Assembly: GCA_040004775.1 (NCBI GenBank)
Contig: JBDUAD010000110.1
Location: forward strand, 1 to 8,556
Source: JALZBL01 sp040004775
GTDB taxonomy: Bacteria; Actinomycetota; Actinomycetes; Mycobacteriales; Jatrophihabitantaceae
Length of the DNA stretch: 8,556 nt
Reading direction: 5' to 3'
Program-made: the position numbers and the translations under genes
The notes under the pieces: model-generated
Database searches by the model: none
Seen by the model: only the letters and a program-made list of their open reading frames with translations
What the model was told of the DNA's origin: nothing
Shown here: positions 1 to 5,446 of the stretch, piece after piece
Layout of the letters: every line of letters starts with the position of its first letter
How positions within the stretch are numbered: position 1 is the stretch's first letter

Positions 1-3
1 CGT

Positions 4-18
4 CGTCCGGCGCGGACG
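4..18 (-). terminator. GC-rich hairpin after the leftmost minus-strand frame
   Basis: A perfect 6-bp inverted repeat, CGTCCG-GCG-CGGACG, lies 8 bases beyond the TGA at 27-29 when read on the minus strand. Its position fits the end of the minus-strand transcription unit. There is no T-tract, so it would be an actinobacterial U-less hairpin at best. The window edge prevents checking what follows. Confidence 0.35.
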
Positions 19-26
19 GCCCTGGG

Positions 27-224
27 TCAGCTGCGCGCGCCGAGCGAGCGCCAGTGATCATTGAGCTGTCCCTGCCGTACCTCGCTGGCCAGCACGAAGA
101 GGGCGATCGGGAACACCACGAGGTAGAGCAGGAACCCCACCGCACCGCGCACGCCGATGCCCGAATGCCCCTTGGGGTCCGCCAAAGCCAGGCGGTGGTG
201 GGTGATGCGGAGTCGGCTCGCCCA
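27..224 (-). pseudogene. Possible C-terminal remnant of a membrane protein (glycosyltransferase-like)
   Basis: An open frame on the minus strand encodes about 65 residues: a basic stretch, then GIGVRGAVGF running into one hydrophobic segment (roughly FLLYLVVFPIALFVLA), then a short polar tail. Third codon positions are strongly G/C up to about position 224. Upstream of that, between 225 and 315, the same frame loses this bias and has no convincing start; a GTG at 299 is possible but the codons after it look non-coding. The abrupt start of coding character suggests a gene that has lost its 5' part. The GVRGAVGFLLY pattern resembles, from memory, the end of some large actinobacterial family-2 glycosyltransferases, but this is weak. 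It could instead be a small intact membrane protein of about 90 residues starting at 299. The stretch 225-315 shows nothing else I can support. Confidence 0.3.
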
Positions 225-315
225 TGGTTCCCCTACGCGTGGAAGTGGTGGCGCGAGTATGGCAGCAAGATCACGACGTTCCCAAGGCACCTGATTCACC
301 GCCGATCGATCGAAC

Positions 316-1005
316 TCAGTACGGCAGGACGGCCAGCCACGGCTCGTTCCATCCGGCCACGCGCAACTGACCGGCCTCATAAGGCCGGCGGGCGACCTGT
401 ACCTCACCTCCGGTCGCGGGGTCATACACCCGCAGTGCCGCCGCGCCCGGCGTGACGGCGAAGACGAGAACGACGTGTCGCGGCGCCAGCGCGTTGCCGA
501 TGTATAGAACTACAGGGCGCCCCCTGCGCACGGCCGCGACGATCTCGTCCAGGTCGCGGGTGCGAGCAGAGGGATCGTCGAACCGGACCCGGTACCGGAT
601 ACCTGGCCGGCTCAGCTCCCGGGCCAGCGCCCATGGCTGCGTGCCGAGCGCGCGCGGCCACGGCAGCTGCCACTGCCCACCGGGGTCGCGCCACCGGTTG
701 GTTCGCCGATGCCTGGCCGATACCCGCTCGGCGAAGTCGTCGGTAATCTCCCCGCCGGCAAGCAGATGCTCGGCCATGACCGCGCTCGACGGCCCACAAC
801 TGACGGCGTCGGGCTGGCGATGAAGGCCGGGCGGAAGTTGCGCCGACTCGAGGCGTGGCCCGGGACGACCGGCCCGCCGGTCCGTTGCCAACGTCGAGGC
901 GCCGAGTTCGTCGGTGGACGTCGCTGTCCGTCGCCGTCGCTGGGCGCGCGCCAGCATCCGGCGCACCGACCGGAGGACGGGCACCGGATCGACGCGTCGC
1001 GCCAT
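316..1005 (-). CDS. C39-like cysteine peptidase-fold protein
   Basis: A 229-residue protein. The order of likely active-site residues is that of papain-like C39 peptidases: Gln64 (oxyanion hole) and Cys70 in QPDAVSCGPSSA, His177 in APRHVVLVFAV, and Asp195 in LRVYDPATGG. This suggests a peptidase, or a non-proteolytic member of the fold that handles peptides or amides; the substrate is unknown. The first 60 residues are very rich in Arg and contain no signal peptide or membrane segment, so a cytoplasmic location is likely. No ABC-transporter domain is present, unlike bacteriocin-exporter C39 proteins. The ATG at 1005 lies 12 bp after the stop of the DUF3072 gene, so the two are probably one operon. 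Its Shine-Dalgarno is weak and it may depend on translation of the upstream gene. The function call rests on motifs only; the coding call is strong from codon bias and coherent motifs. Confidence 0.75.
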   Translation of the reverse strand: MARRVDPVPVLRSVRRMLARAQRRRRTATSTDELGASTLATDRRAGRPGPRLESAQLPPGLHRQPDAVSCGPSSAVMAEHLLAGGEITDDFAERVSARHRRTNRWRDPGGQWQLPWPRALGTQPWALARELSRPGIRYRVRFDDPSARTRDLDEIVAAVRRGRPVVLYIGNALAPRHVVLVFAVTPGAAALRVYDPATGGEVQVARRPYEAGQLRVAGWNEPWLAVLPY

Positions 1006-1017
1006 CGCCTCAGGCGG

Positions 1018-1236
1018 TCAGCGACCTCGACCGGTCTCGGCCTGCAGGCGCTCGATCTCCTCGCTGGCCTGGGCCTTGGTCAGCCCGGTGGGGACCTCCT
1101 GGCCGGCCTCGCTGGCCAGCGTGTGCAGGTAGGACTCCTGTGGCCCCGTGGACGGCTCGTCGCCGGTGACCCAGTCCTTGGGGTCCCGCTCGGGGTTGTG
1201 CTCGACGTTGGCCGGCTGCCCAGTGGTGTCGCTCAT
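1018..1236 (-). CDS. DUF3072 domain-containing small protein
   Basis: A 72-residue acidic, soluble protein that covers essentially the whole DUF3072 family pattern. It has NPERDPKDWVTGDEP at residues 14-28, a helix-like TGPQESYLHTLASEAG at 30-45, and LTKAQASEEIERLQ at 52-65. The family is common in actinobacteria and has no established function. The later half resembles small helical modules of the TKAQAS..I..L type also seen near the ends of other actinobacterial proteins, so a binding role is possible but is inference. The start is firm: a GGGAGG Shine-Dalgarno (plus strand 1241-1246) sits 4 bases before the ATG. It is the first gene of a minus-strand operon with the C39-like gene. A LexA-like palindrome lies 20 bp upstream of its start codon. 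Confidence 0.85.
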   Translation of the reverse strand: MSDTTGQPANVEHNPERDPKDWVTGDEPSTGPQESYLHTLASEAGQEVPTGLTKAQASEEIERLQAETGRGR

Positions 1237-1255
1237 CGTTCCTCCCGGAAGTCAA

Positions 1256-1271
1256 TCGAATGCTTGTTCGA
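1256..1271. promoter_or_regulatory. Candidate LexA (SOS) box
   Basis: TCGAAT-GCTT-GTTCGA matches the actinobacterial/Gram-positive LexA site TCGAAC-N4-GTTCGA at 11 of 12 defined positions. It lies in the divergent region 20 bp before the DUF3072 start and 64 bp before the oxidoreductase start, a typical place for an operator. A second inverted repeat, ATGCT-N6-AGCAT (1260-1275), overlaps it with a different centre, so another repressor is an alternative. The single mismatch falls in the conserved GAAC core, which lowers confidence. Confidence 0.45.
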
Positions 1272-1299
1272 GCATATCGCACGCCGTGGCGGGCCTCCA

Positions 1300-1327
1300 T
1301 TGGGCCGACGACGCGGATGGATACGGT
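1300..1327 (+). promoter_or_regulatory. Putative leaderless promoter of the oxidoreductase gene
   Basis: TTGGGC (1300-1305) and TACGGT (1322-1327) are separated by 16 bp. The TANNNT -10 is followed by exactly 7 bases and then the ATG at 1335. That geometry is typical of leaderless actinobacterial transcripts and fits the lack of a good Shine-Dalgarno before this ATG. The hexamers are weak matches, so this is a prediction. Confidence 0.35.
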
Positions 1328-1334
1328 CTATCGC

Positions 1335-2117
1335 ATGAGTGATCGAGCAGTCCGCATCGGGGTCCAGCTCCAGCAGCAGCATGCCGCCTACGGCGACATC
1401 CGCCGGGCGGTGACCGAAGCGGAGGACATCGGCGTCGACATCGCGTTGAACTGGGACCACTTCTATCCGCTCAACGGCGACCCCGACGGCAAGCACTTCG
1501 AGTGCTGGACGATGCTCGGAGCCTGGGCCGAACAGACGTCGCGGGTGGAGCTGGGCGCGCTGGTCACTTGCAACAGCTACCGCAATCCGGAGTTGCTGGC
1601 CGACATGGCCCGCACGGTCGATCACATCAGCGGTGGCCGGCTCATCCTGGGCATCGGGTCGGGATGGTTCCAGAAGGACTACGACGAGTACGGCTACGAG
1701 TTCGGCACTGCCGGCGGCCGGCTGAACGACCTCGGCCGGGCGTTGCCGCGCATCGCATCCCGCTGGGCCGCGCTCAATCCGGCGCCGACGCGCGACATCC
1801 CCGTCCTCATCGGCGGCGGCGGCGAGCGCAAGACGCTGCGGCTGGTGGCTCAGCACGCCTCGATCTGGCACACATTCGGCGACCTCGAGACGTTCCAGCA
1901 CAAGTCCTCGGTGCTCGCCCAGTGGTGCACCGAGATCGGACGCGATTCCGGCGAGATCGAGCGCTCGGTCGGTGTCCCGGGGGGCAAGCCCGACGAGGTC
2001 GGCACGCCTTACGTCGAGGCTGGCGCCCGGCTGTTCACCATTGGCGTCGGCGGCCCGGACTTCGACCTGTCGCGGGTGCGTGACTGGGTCAGCTGGCGCG
2101 ACAGCGTCAACGGTTAG
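1335..2117 (+). CDS. LLM class F420-dependent oxidoreductase (luciferase-like)
   Basis: A 260-residue cytoplasmic flavin/F420-type oxidoreductase of the luciferase-like monooxygenase superfamily, which usually transfers hydride between coenzyme F420 and a small organic substrate. Visible family features are the N-terminal strand RIGVQLQ, NWDHFYPL near residue 40, LGALVTCNSYRNPELLADMA at about 73-92, the signature TVDHISGGRLILGIGSGW at about 94-111, and the IPVLIGGGGERKTLRLVA strand later on. It is somewhat shorter than the typical 280-340 residues, with a compact C-terminal half. I chose the ATG at 1335 because the protein homologous to the family begins there; in-frame ATG at 1317 and an earlier start at 1260 would add residues that look like promoter sequence. 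It is divergent from the DUF3072 operon and convergent with the ATPase gene, with only 15 bp between stops. Its substrate cannot be deduced. Confidence 0.88.
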   Translation: MSDRAVRIGVQLQQQHAAYGDIRRAVTEAEDIGVDIALNWDHFYPLNGDPDGKHFECWTMLGAWAEQTSRVELGALVTCNSYRNPELLADMARTVDHISGGRLILGIGSGWFQKDYDEYGYEFGTAGGRLNDLGRALPRIASRWAALNPAPTRDIPVLIGGGGERKTLRLVAQHASIWHTFGDLETFQHKSSVLAQWCTEIGRDSGEIERSVGVPGGKPDEVGTPYVEAGARLFTIGVGGPDFDLSRVRDWVSWRDSVNG

Positions 2118-2132
2118 GACGCCGCCGGAGGC

Positions 2133-3263
2133 TCACGCCCTCAGCGTGTACTCGCGACGCAGCCACCGGGCCAGCAGCGGATCCACCACCCGCCACGTGC
2201 GTCCGTCGCGTTCGAGCAGACCGACGTCGACCAGCTTCTGGGCAGCGCCTTGCGCGGTGGACTTGGGCAGGTCGAGTACGTGTCCGGCCCGGCTGGACAG
2301 CGGGCTGGAGAACTCTGCGGTCGCCCGCAAGGCCTTGCGCTCGCCGGCCTCCAGACCGCTGAGCACCGCACGAGCTTCCGGGTCGACCCGGTCGAGGGCG
2401 TCGTCCACGGCTTGGCGCAGCATCTCCCCGGACGCCCGCGCGCCGGGCGGCGTTCTCACGTAAAGGAGGTGGGCCAGCAGCATGGACCGTTGCGGATGGC
2501 GCTCCGACACCGCGATCAGATCGCCCAGCACCTCGTCGGCGCTACGCGCGTTCTCGGCGAACCCGGTGGCGATGCGCTCCGCGAGGGCGGCGGCGGGCAA
2601 GCGGCCGAGCCGGAACCGTTCCACCTGGCCGTAGAACGGTCGGGCGACGTGGTCGAAGGCGGCAGCGATCATGCCCGGCTCGCTGCCGGCGAAGAGGTAA
2701 CTGGCCTTGGCCCGCTGGTGCTGCGCGTGGGAGCGCAGCAGCGCTTCGCCGCCGGGAACCCCGGCCAGGGACTGGAACTCGTCGAAGACCACGAGCACGC
2801 GGCCGTCCTTGTCGGCCAGGTGCATCGGCAGGTCGAGCAGCGTGTGCAGGGCGGGGAGCGGATCGGTGTCCGGGCGTTCGGCCAGGCGGACGGTGAAGCC
2901 GGTACCGACCAGGCTGAGCCCGACCTGCGCTCCGGCGAAGACCTCGGCGATGCGACGGCGCAGCCGCTGCGGCGCGTGCGCGGCCCAGGCCCGCTCCAGG
3001 CGGATCACGAAGTCGGCCAGACTCGCCACCTCGTACAGGTCCACGGTGACCGTCGGCATAGCGTCGTGACGCTCGGCGTCGGCGGCGATGCGTCCGATCA
3101 GGCTCGTCTTGCCGAACCGACGTGGTGCCACCAGAGCAGTCGAGCGCCCTGCCCGGGCCCACGCTCGCAGCGTCTCGGCTTCCTCGGTCCGGCCGGTCAA
3201 CTCCTCGGGCGGGATCGGCCCGTCGAAGATGAACGGAGACGGCTGTCCCCAGGCTTCCGACAT
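2133..3263 (-). CDS. AAA/archaeal-type ATPase with C-terminal winged helix
   Basis: A 376-residue ATP-binding protein. It opens with FIFDGPIPPEELTGR, the usual lead-in of this P-loop family. Next come Walker A APRRFGKTS (Lys52), Walker B VLVVFDE (Asp161, Glu162) and a sensor-like YLFAGSEPGM at about 189-198. The last 80 residues (PLSSRAGHVLDLPKSTAQGA, then a DVGLLERDGRTWRVVDPLL strand pair) look like a winged-helix DNA- or protein-binding domain. This is the pattern of the archaeal ATPase (ATPase_2/STAND-related) group, whose members act as stand-alone signalling or regulatory ATPases; the target is unknown. The ATG at 3263 is preferred, with an AAGGGA Shine-Dalgarno before it. The frame stays open to 3377, but the extra 38 residues would be encoded by the palindromic operator. 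It is divergent from the HD-domain gene and shares its control region. Confidence 0.85.
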   Translation of the reverse strand: MSEAWGQPSPFIFDGPIPPEELTGRTEEAETLRAWARAGRSTALVAPRRFGKTSLIGRIAADAERHDAMPTVTVDLYEVASLADFVIRLERAWAAHAPQRLRRRIAEVFAGAQVGLSLVGTGFTVRLAERPDTDPLPALHTLLDLPMHLADKDGRVLVVFDEFQSLAGVPGGEALLRSHAQHQRAKASYLFAGSEPGMIAAAFDHVARPFYGQVERFRLGRLPAAALAERIATGFAENARSADEVLGDLIAVSERHPQRSMLLAHLLYVRTPPGARASGEMLRQAVDDALDRVDPEARAVLSGLEAGERKALRATAEFSSPLSSRAGHVLDLPKSTAQGAAQKLVDVGLLERDGRTWRVVDPLLARWLRREYTLRA

Positions 3264-3277
3264 TCGATCATCCCTTC

Positions 3278-3318
3278 GTACGGTGGCGCCGTACCGTCTC
3301 GGTACGGAGACACCGTAC
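3278..3318. promoter_or_regulatory. Operator of four GTACGG half-sites
   Basis: Two perfect 17-bp palindromes of the form GTACGG-N5-CCGTAC lie at 3278-3294 and 3302-3318, with centres 24 bp apart. Their inner half-sites form a third palindrome, CCGTACC-GTCTC-GGTACGG, at 3289-3307. Half-sites begin at 3278, 3289, 3302 and 3313, about one helical turn apart, so two dimers could bind side by side. The array lies 14 bp before the ATPase ATG and ends at the predicted -35 of the HD-side promoter, so it could control both genes. The spacers differ while the arms are identical, which argues for selection on the arms. Confidence 0.7.
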
Positions 3319-3344
3319 TGACCCTCGTGTCGCAGCAATAGGGT
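3318..3344 (+). promoter_or_regulatory. Putative leaderless promoter toward the HD-domain gene
   Basis: CTGACC (3318-3323) and TAGGGT (3339-3344) are 15 bp apart; ACTGAC at 3317 would give 16. The TANNNT element is followed by 7 bases and then the ATG of the mini-ORF at 3352, as expected for a leaderless transcript. The -35 abuts the last GTACGG-type half-site, so a bound regulator would block it. Confidence 0.35.
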
Positions 3345-3351
3345 GGTTGGC

Positions 3352-3387
3352 ATGAGTGACCCCAACAGTGACCCCATGAGTGACCTA
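3352..3387 (+). repeat. 12-bp tandem repeat, three units
   Basis: Three units of 12 bp each contain AGTGACC at 3355, 3367 and 3379. The first two units share AGTGACCCCA exactly and the third drifts at its end. The first and third units begin with ATG. The period of exactly four codons gives SDPN, SDPM and SDLA. It may be a coding repeat, a duplicated initiation region, or a direct-repeat binding site. Confidence 0.7.
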
Positions 3388-3396
3388 GCCGCATGA
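3352..3396 (+). CDS. 14-codon leader mini-ORF overlapping the HD gene start
   Basis: A short frame reads MSDPNSDPMSDLAA and stops at TGA 3394-3396, which overlaps the HD-gene ATG (3393-3395) in an ATGA arrangement. It starts 7 bases after a candidate -10, fitting leaderless initiation. The HD gene has no good Shine-Dalgarno of its own, so terminating ribosomes on this frame could restart on it. A second in-frame ATG lies at 3376. The peptide has no recognisable family; its value may lie only in coupling translation. It could also be chance sequence. Confidence 0.3.
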   Translation: MSDPNSDPMSDLAA

Positions 3397-3989
3397 TTGA
3401 CATGTTCCCGGGGCTGGCCACGCCCGCGGCAGTGGCGGCGCGCGAGGTGGCGTCGGCGTTCTATTCACCGGCGCTGTTCAACCACTGCGAACGGACGTAC
3501 GCGTGGGCGGTGCACCTGGCCGAGGCGTCCGGCCTCGCCTACGACGACGAGCTGCTCTACGTCGGCGCTCTCCTGCACGACCTCGGTCTCACCTCCGCAT
3601 TTGATCACCACGCGCTCGCCTTTGAGCACGCCGGGGGCCACGTGGCCTGGGCCTTCGCTGCAGGGGCGGGTTGGCCGGCCCACCGACGGACCCGGCTGGC
3701 CGAGGTCATCGTCCGGCACATGGCCGACGCCGTGGATCCCGCCGTTGATCCGGAAGGTCACCTGCTCGAGACGGCGACCGGGCTGGACATCTCCGGACGG
3801 GGAGCGGGCGAGATGGATCCGCAGGTGCGGGCCGCGGTGCTCGCGCGCTGGCCACGTCTCAACCTCGCAGAGCAGTTCACCGCTGCCTTCGTGGCCGAGG
3901 GTCGACGTAAGCCGCACAGTGCGGCGGCCGCAGCGCTCGCCGCCGGAATCGCCACCCGTATCGCCGCCAATCCGCTCGAGCAGGGGTGA
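3393..3989 (+). CDS. HD domain-containing protein (cyanamide hydratase-like)
   Basis: A 198-residue soluble protein of the HD metal-dependent hydrolase superfamily. The metal-binding series is visible: His31 in FNHCERTYAWA, the His62-Asp63 pair in GALLHDLGLT, and Asp132 in ATGLDISGRG, with His109 as a further candidate. The NHCERTYAWA opening followed by LLYVGALLHDLGLT is the arrangement of the cyanamide hydratase-like HD group rather than of the nucleotidase or (p)ppGpp groups. True cyanamide hydratase activity is not implied, because many bacterial members have no known substrate. The ATG at 3393 is the only upstream start available, since an in-frame stop lies at 3381; ATG 3402 is an alternative. 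It is divergent from the ATPase gene behind the GTACGG operator, and convergent with the NAD kinase gene. Confidence 0.85.
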   Translation: MIDMFPGLATPAAVAAREVASAFYSPALFNHCERTYAWAVHLAEASGLAYDDELLYVGALLHDLGLTSAFDHHALAFEHAGGHVAWAFAAGAGWPAHRRTRLAEVIVRHMADAVDPAVDPEGHLLETATGLDISGRGAGEMDPQVRAAVLARWPRLNLAEQFTAAFVAEGRRKPHSAAAAALAAGIATRIAANPLEQG

Positions 3990-4020
3990 CGGCCGACCAA
4001 CAACGGGCACCACGCTCATC

Positions 4021-4044
4021 CGACCGGATGGACCAACCCGGTCG
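4021..4044. terminator. Hairpin between convergent HD and NAD kinase genes
   Basis: CGACCGG (4021-4027) and CCGGTCG (4038-4044) form a perfect 7-bp stem around a 10-base loop. It lies 31 bp after the HD-gene stop and 22 bp before the NAD kinase stop, so it could serve both strands. There is no T-tract on either side. Confidence 0.4.
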
Positions 4045-4066
4045 TCGTCAGGCTCAGCGGGGCCGC

Positions 4067-5113
4067 CTACGGGTGCGGCAGGTGCAGGTGGGCCAGGTCC
4101 TCGGGGATCGGTCCGTCAGGGCTGTAGAACTGCGGGGCCTCGCCGTCGGCGGTGGCGGCGCGGGCGTCGGTGAGACCGAGCCGGGCACGCAACCGGCCGA
4201 AGAAGTCCTGCGGGCTCATGCGCACCAGCCGCGCCCGCCGCCGTCCGGCGTAGACCGCCGCCCAGTCACCGGGCTCGAGCACGCCGCGCAACTGGCCGTC
4301 GATGCTCACCGCCACCCGCCCTGAGCGCTCGAGGACCCGCACGGCGGTGACCTCGTCGGCTCCCATCACGAGGCTGCGGTCGAACACCATGTGGGGAGCG
4401 ACCGGCGTGAAAACGACCGCCTCAACCCGCGGAGAGAGGACCGGTCCGCCGGCGGCGAAGCTGTACGCCGTCGACCCGGTCGGACTGGCCACGACGAGGG
4501 CGTCGGCGGAGTACGAGGCGAACAGCTTCTGGCCGACGTAGACACCCAGGCTGGCCTGGCGGTCGCGGGCGAGCTTCTCGAACACCACGTCGTTGACCGC
4601 GGTGACGTCCAGGGCGACGCCCCACCCGACGTCTTCGGGGTCGGCCTTGCGCAGCGCCGGCGGCGGCAGGGCCGGTCCCCGTCCGTAGCGCAGCAGGGCA
4701 TCAAGCCCGGCCGGCACGGACAGCGGCCGCGAGGCCCGCATGGTAAGGGTGAGACGTTCCTCGATCAGCGCAGTACCGGCCAGGACGGCGTCGAGAGCCG
4801 GTTCGATGGCGTCGACTGCGATGTCGGTGAGGAAGCCGACGCGGCCCAGGTCGACACCCATCACCGCGGCGTCGACCGCGGCCGCCACTCGCACCCCGCG
4901 CAGGAAGGTGCCGTCGCCGCCGACGGTGACCACGAGGTCCGGATCACCAGCGCGATGGGCCTCGTCCGCGGCGTTACGCCGGACGTCGGTCCAGACGTCG
5001 ACCTCGGTGACGGCCAGGCCCGCTTCGTTGCACCAGGCGCGGACCCGGTCGGCCGCGGCCAGCGCCTCGGGACGTCCGTGGTGGATGACCAGGCCTACGC
5101 AGCAGATGGACAC
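4067..5113 (-). CDS. NAD(+)/NADH kinase family protein
   Basis: A 348-residue cytoplasmic kinase expected to phosphorylate NAD(H) to NADP(H). Key motifs are VVTVGGDGTFLRG with GGDGT at 65-69, MGVDLGRVGFLTD just after, AVNDVVFEK at about 172-180, and the substrate loop SPTGSTAYSFAAGGPVLSP from about 210. It is longer than the usual ~300 residues: a Pro/Leu-rich insertion at about 130-163 and a C-terminal tail after DFFGRLRARLGL account for this. The GTG at 5113 is chosen because the family core begins there; the frame stays open back to a TTG at 5185, which lies inside tRNA-Leu. No strong Shine-Dalgarno is seen. The main actinobacterial NAD kinase usually sits between tlyA and recN and has an NEV/LEK-type motif, so this gene may be a second, divergent paralogue. 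It begins 65 bp after the tRNA and may be co-transcribed with it. Confidence 0.88.
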   Translation of the reverse strand: MSICCVGLVIHHGRPEALAAADRVRAWCNEAGLAVTEVDVWTDVRRNAADEAHRAGDPDLVVTVGGDGTFLRGVRVAAAVDAAVMGVDLGRVGFLTDIAVDAIEPALDAVLAGTALIEERLTLTMRASRPLSVPAGLDALLRYGRGPALPPPALRKADPEDVGWGVALDVTAVNDVVFEKLARDRQASLGVYVGQKLFASYSADALVVASPTGSTAYSFAAGGPVLSPRVEAVVFTPVAPHMVFDRSLVMGADEVTAVRVLERSGRVAVSIDGQLRGVLEPGDWAAVYAGRRRARLVRMSPQDFFGRLRARLGLTDARAATADGEAPQFYSPDGPIPEDLAHLHLPHP

Positions 5114-5178
5114 CGGCCCAGCGTTACCGGTGGCGCCCCCATTGGCCAGCTTGCGTGCTGTGGCATCTGGAGCTTGAG

Positions 5179-5261
5179 TGGGCAAGGGGGGAGTTGAACC
5201 CCCACGTCCTTACGGACACACGGACCTGAACCGTGCGCGTCTGCCATTCCGCCACTTGCCC
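5179..5261 (-). tRNA. leuT: tRNA-Leu (anticodon CAG)
   Basis: The minus strand gives an 83-base class II tRNA. The acceptor arms GGGCAAG and CTTGCCC pair fully, with discriminator A. The anticodon arm is CACGG-TTCAGGT-CCGTG with CAG in the loop, reading the CTG leucine codon. There is a long variable arm, GTCC-GTAA-GGAC, and the T arm is GGGGG-TTCAACT-CCCCC. The long variable arm and anticodon identify leucine. The CCA end is not encoded. Its place beside fhaA matches M. tuberculosis, where leuT adjoins fhaA; the symbol is borrowed from there. Confidence 0.96.
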
Positions 5262-5288
5262 GTGCCGTGCCGTCGCTGGCGACACAAA

Positions 5289-5346
5289 ACGGTAGCACGG
5301 TGCTCCGGTCTGACGTCTCGGCCGGAAGGCCCCGCCACAGTAGGAT
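5289..5346. promoter_or_regulatory. Divergent promoter region of tRNA-Leu and fhaA
   Basis: The 185 bp between the tRNA and fhaA hold two candidate -10 elements: TACCGT on the minus strand (plus 5289-5294), which would start the tRNA about 20 bases upstream of its mature end, and TAGGAT on the plus strand (5341-5346), about 100 bases before the fhaA ATG. Neither has a convincing -35. A short palindrome, AGCAC-G-GTGCT (5294-5304), abuts the tRNA -10. These are weak predictions. Confidence 0.25.
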
Positions 5347-5446
5347 CACCGCCTGGTGTGACCCCGCCCGGACCGGGTCGCGGCCGGATGGCGCCGCCGT
5401 TCGCTCACGACGCCGCCCCTCCACCCGCAGGAAAGGCAGGACCCGG

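Noticed and set aside
27..225. Frameshifted small protein starting MGEPTPHHPPPPGFGG at 225 on the minus strand
   Set aside because: The Pro-rich start in the alternate frame is attractive, but its third codon positions are much less G/C-rich than the other frame, which continues into the membrane helix without needing a frameshift.
2250..3341. 363-codon plus-strand open frame opposite the ATPase gene
   Set aside because: It has no recognisable motif and runs through the operator; the minus strand holds intact Walker A and B motifs.
3264..3377. 38-residue N-terminal extension of the ATPase
   Set aside because: These codons are the palindromic operator and promoter; the conserved FDGPIPPEELTGR start and a Shine-Dalgarno support ATG 3263.
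5114..5185. Extended NAD kinase start at TTG 5185
   Set aside because: It would place 24 residues over the 3' end of tRNA-Leu, and the family core begins after GTG 5113.
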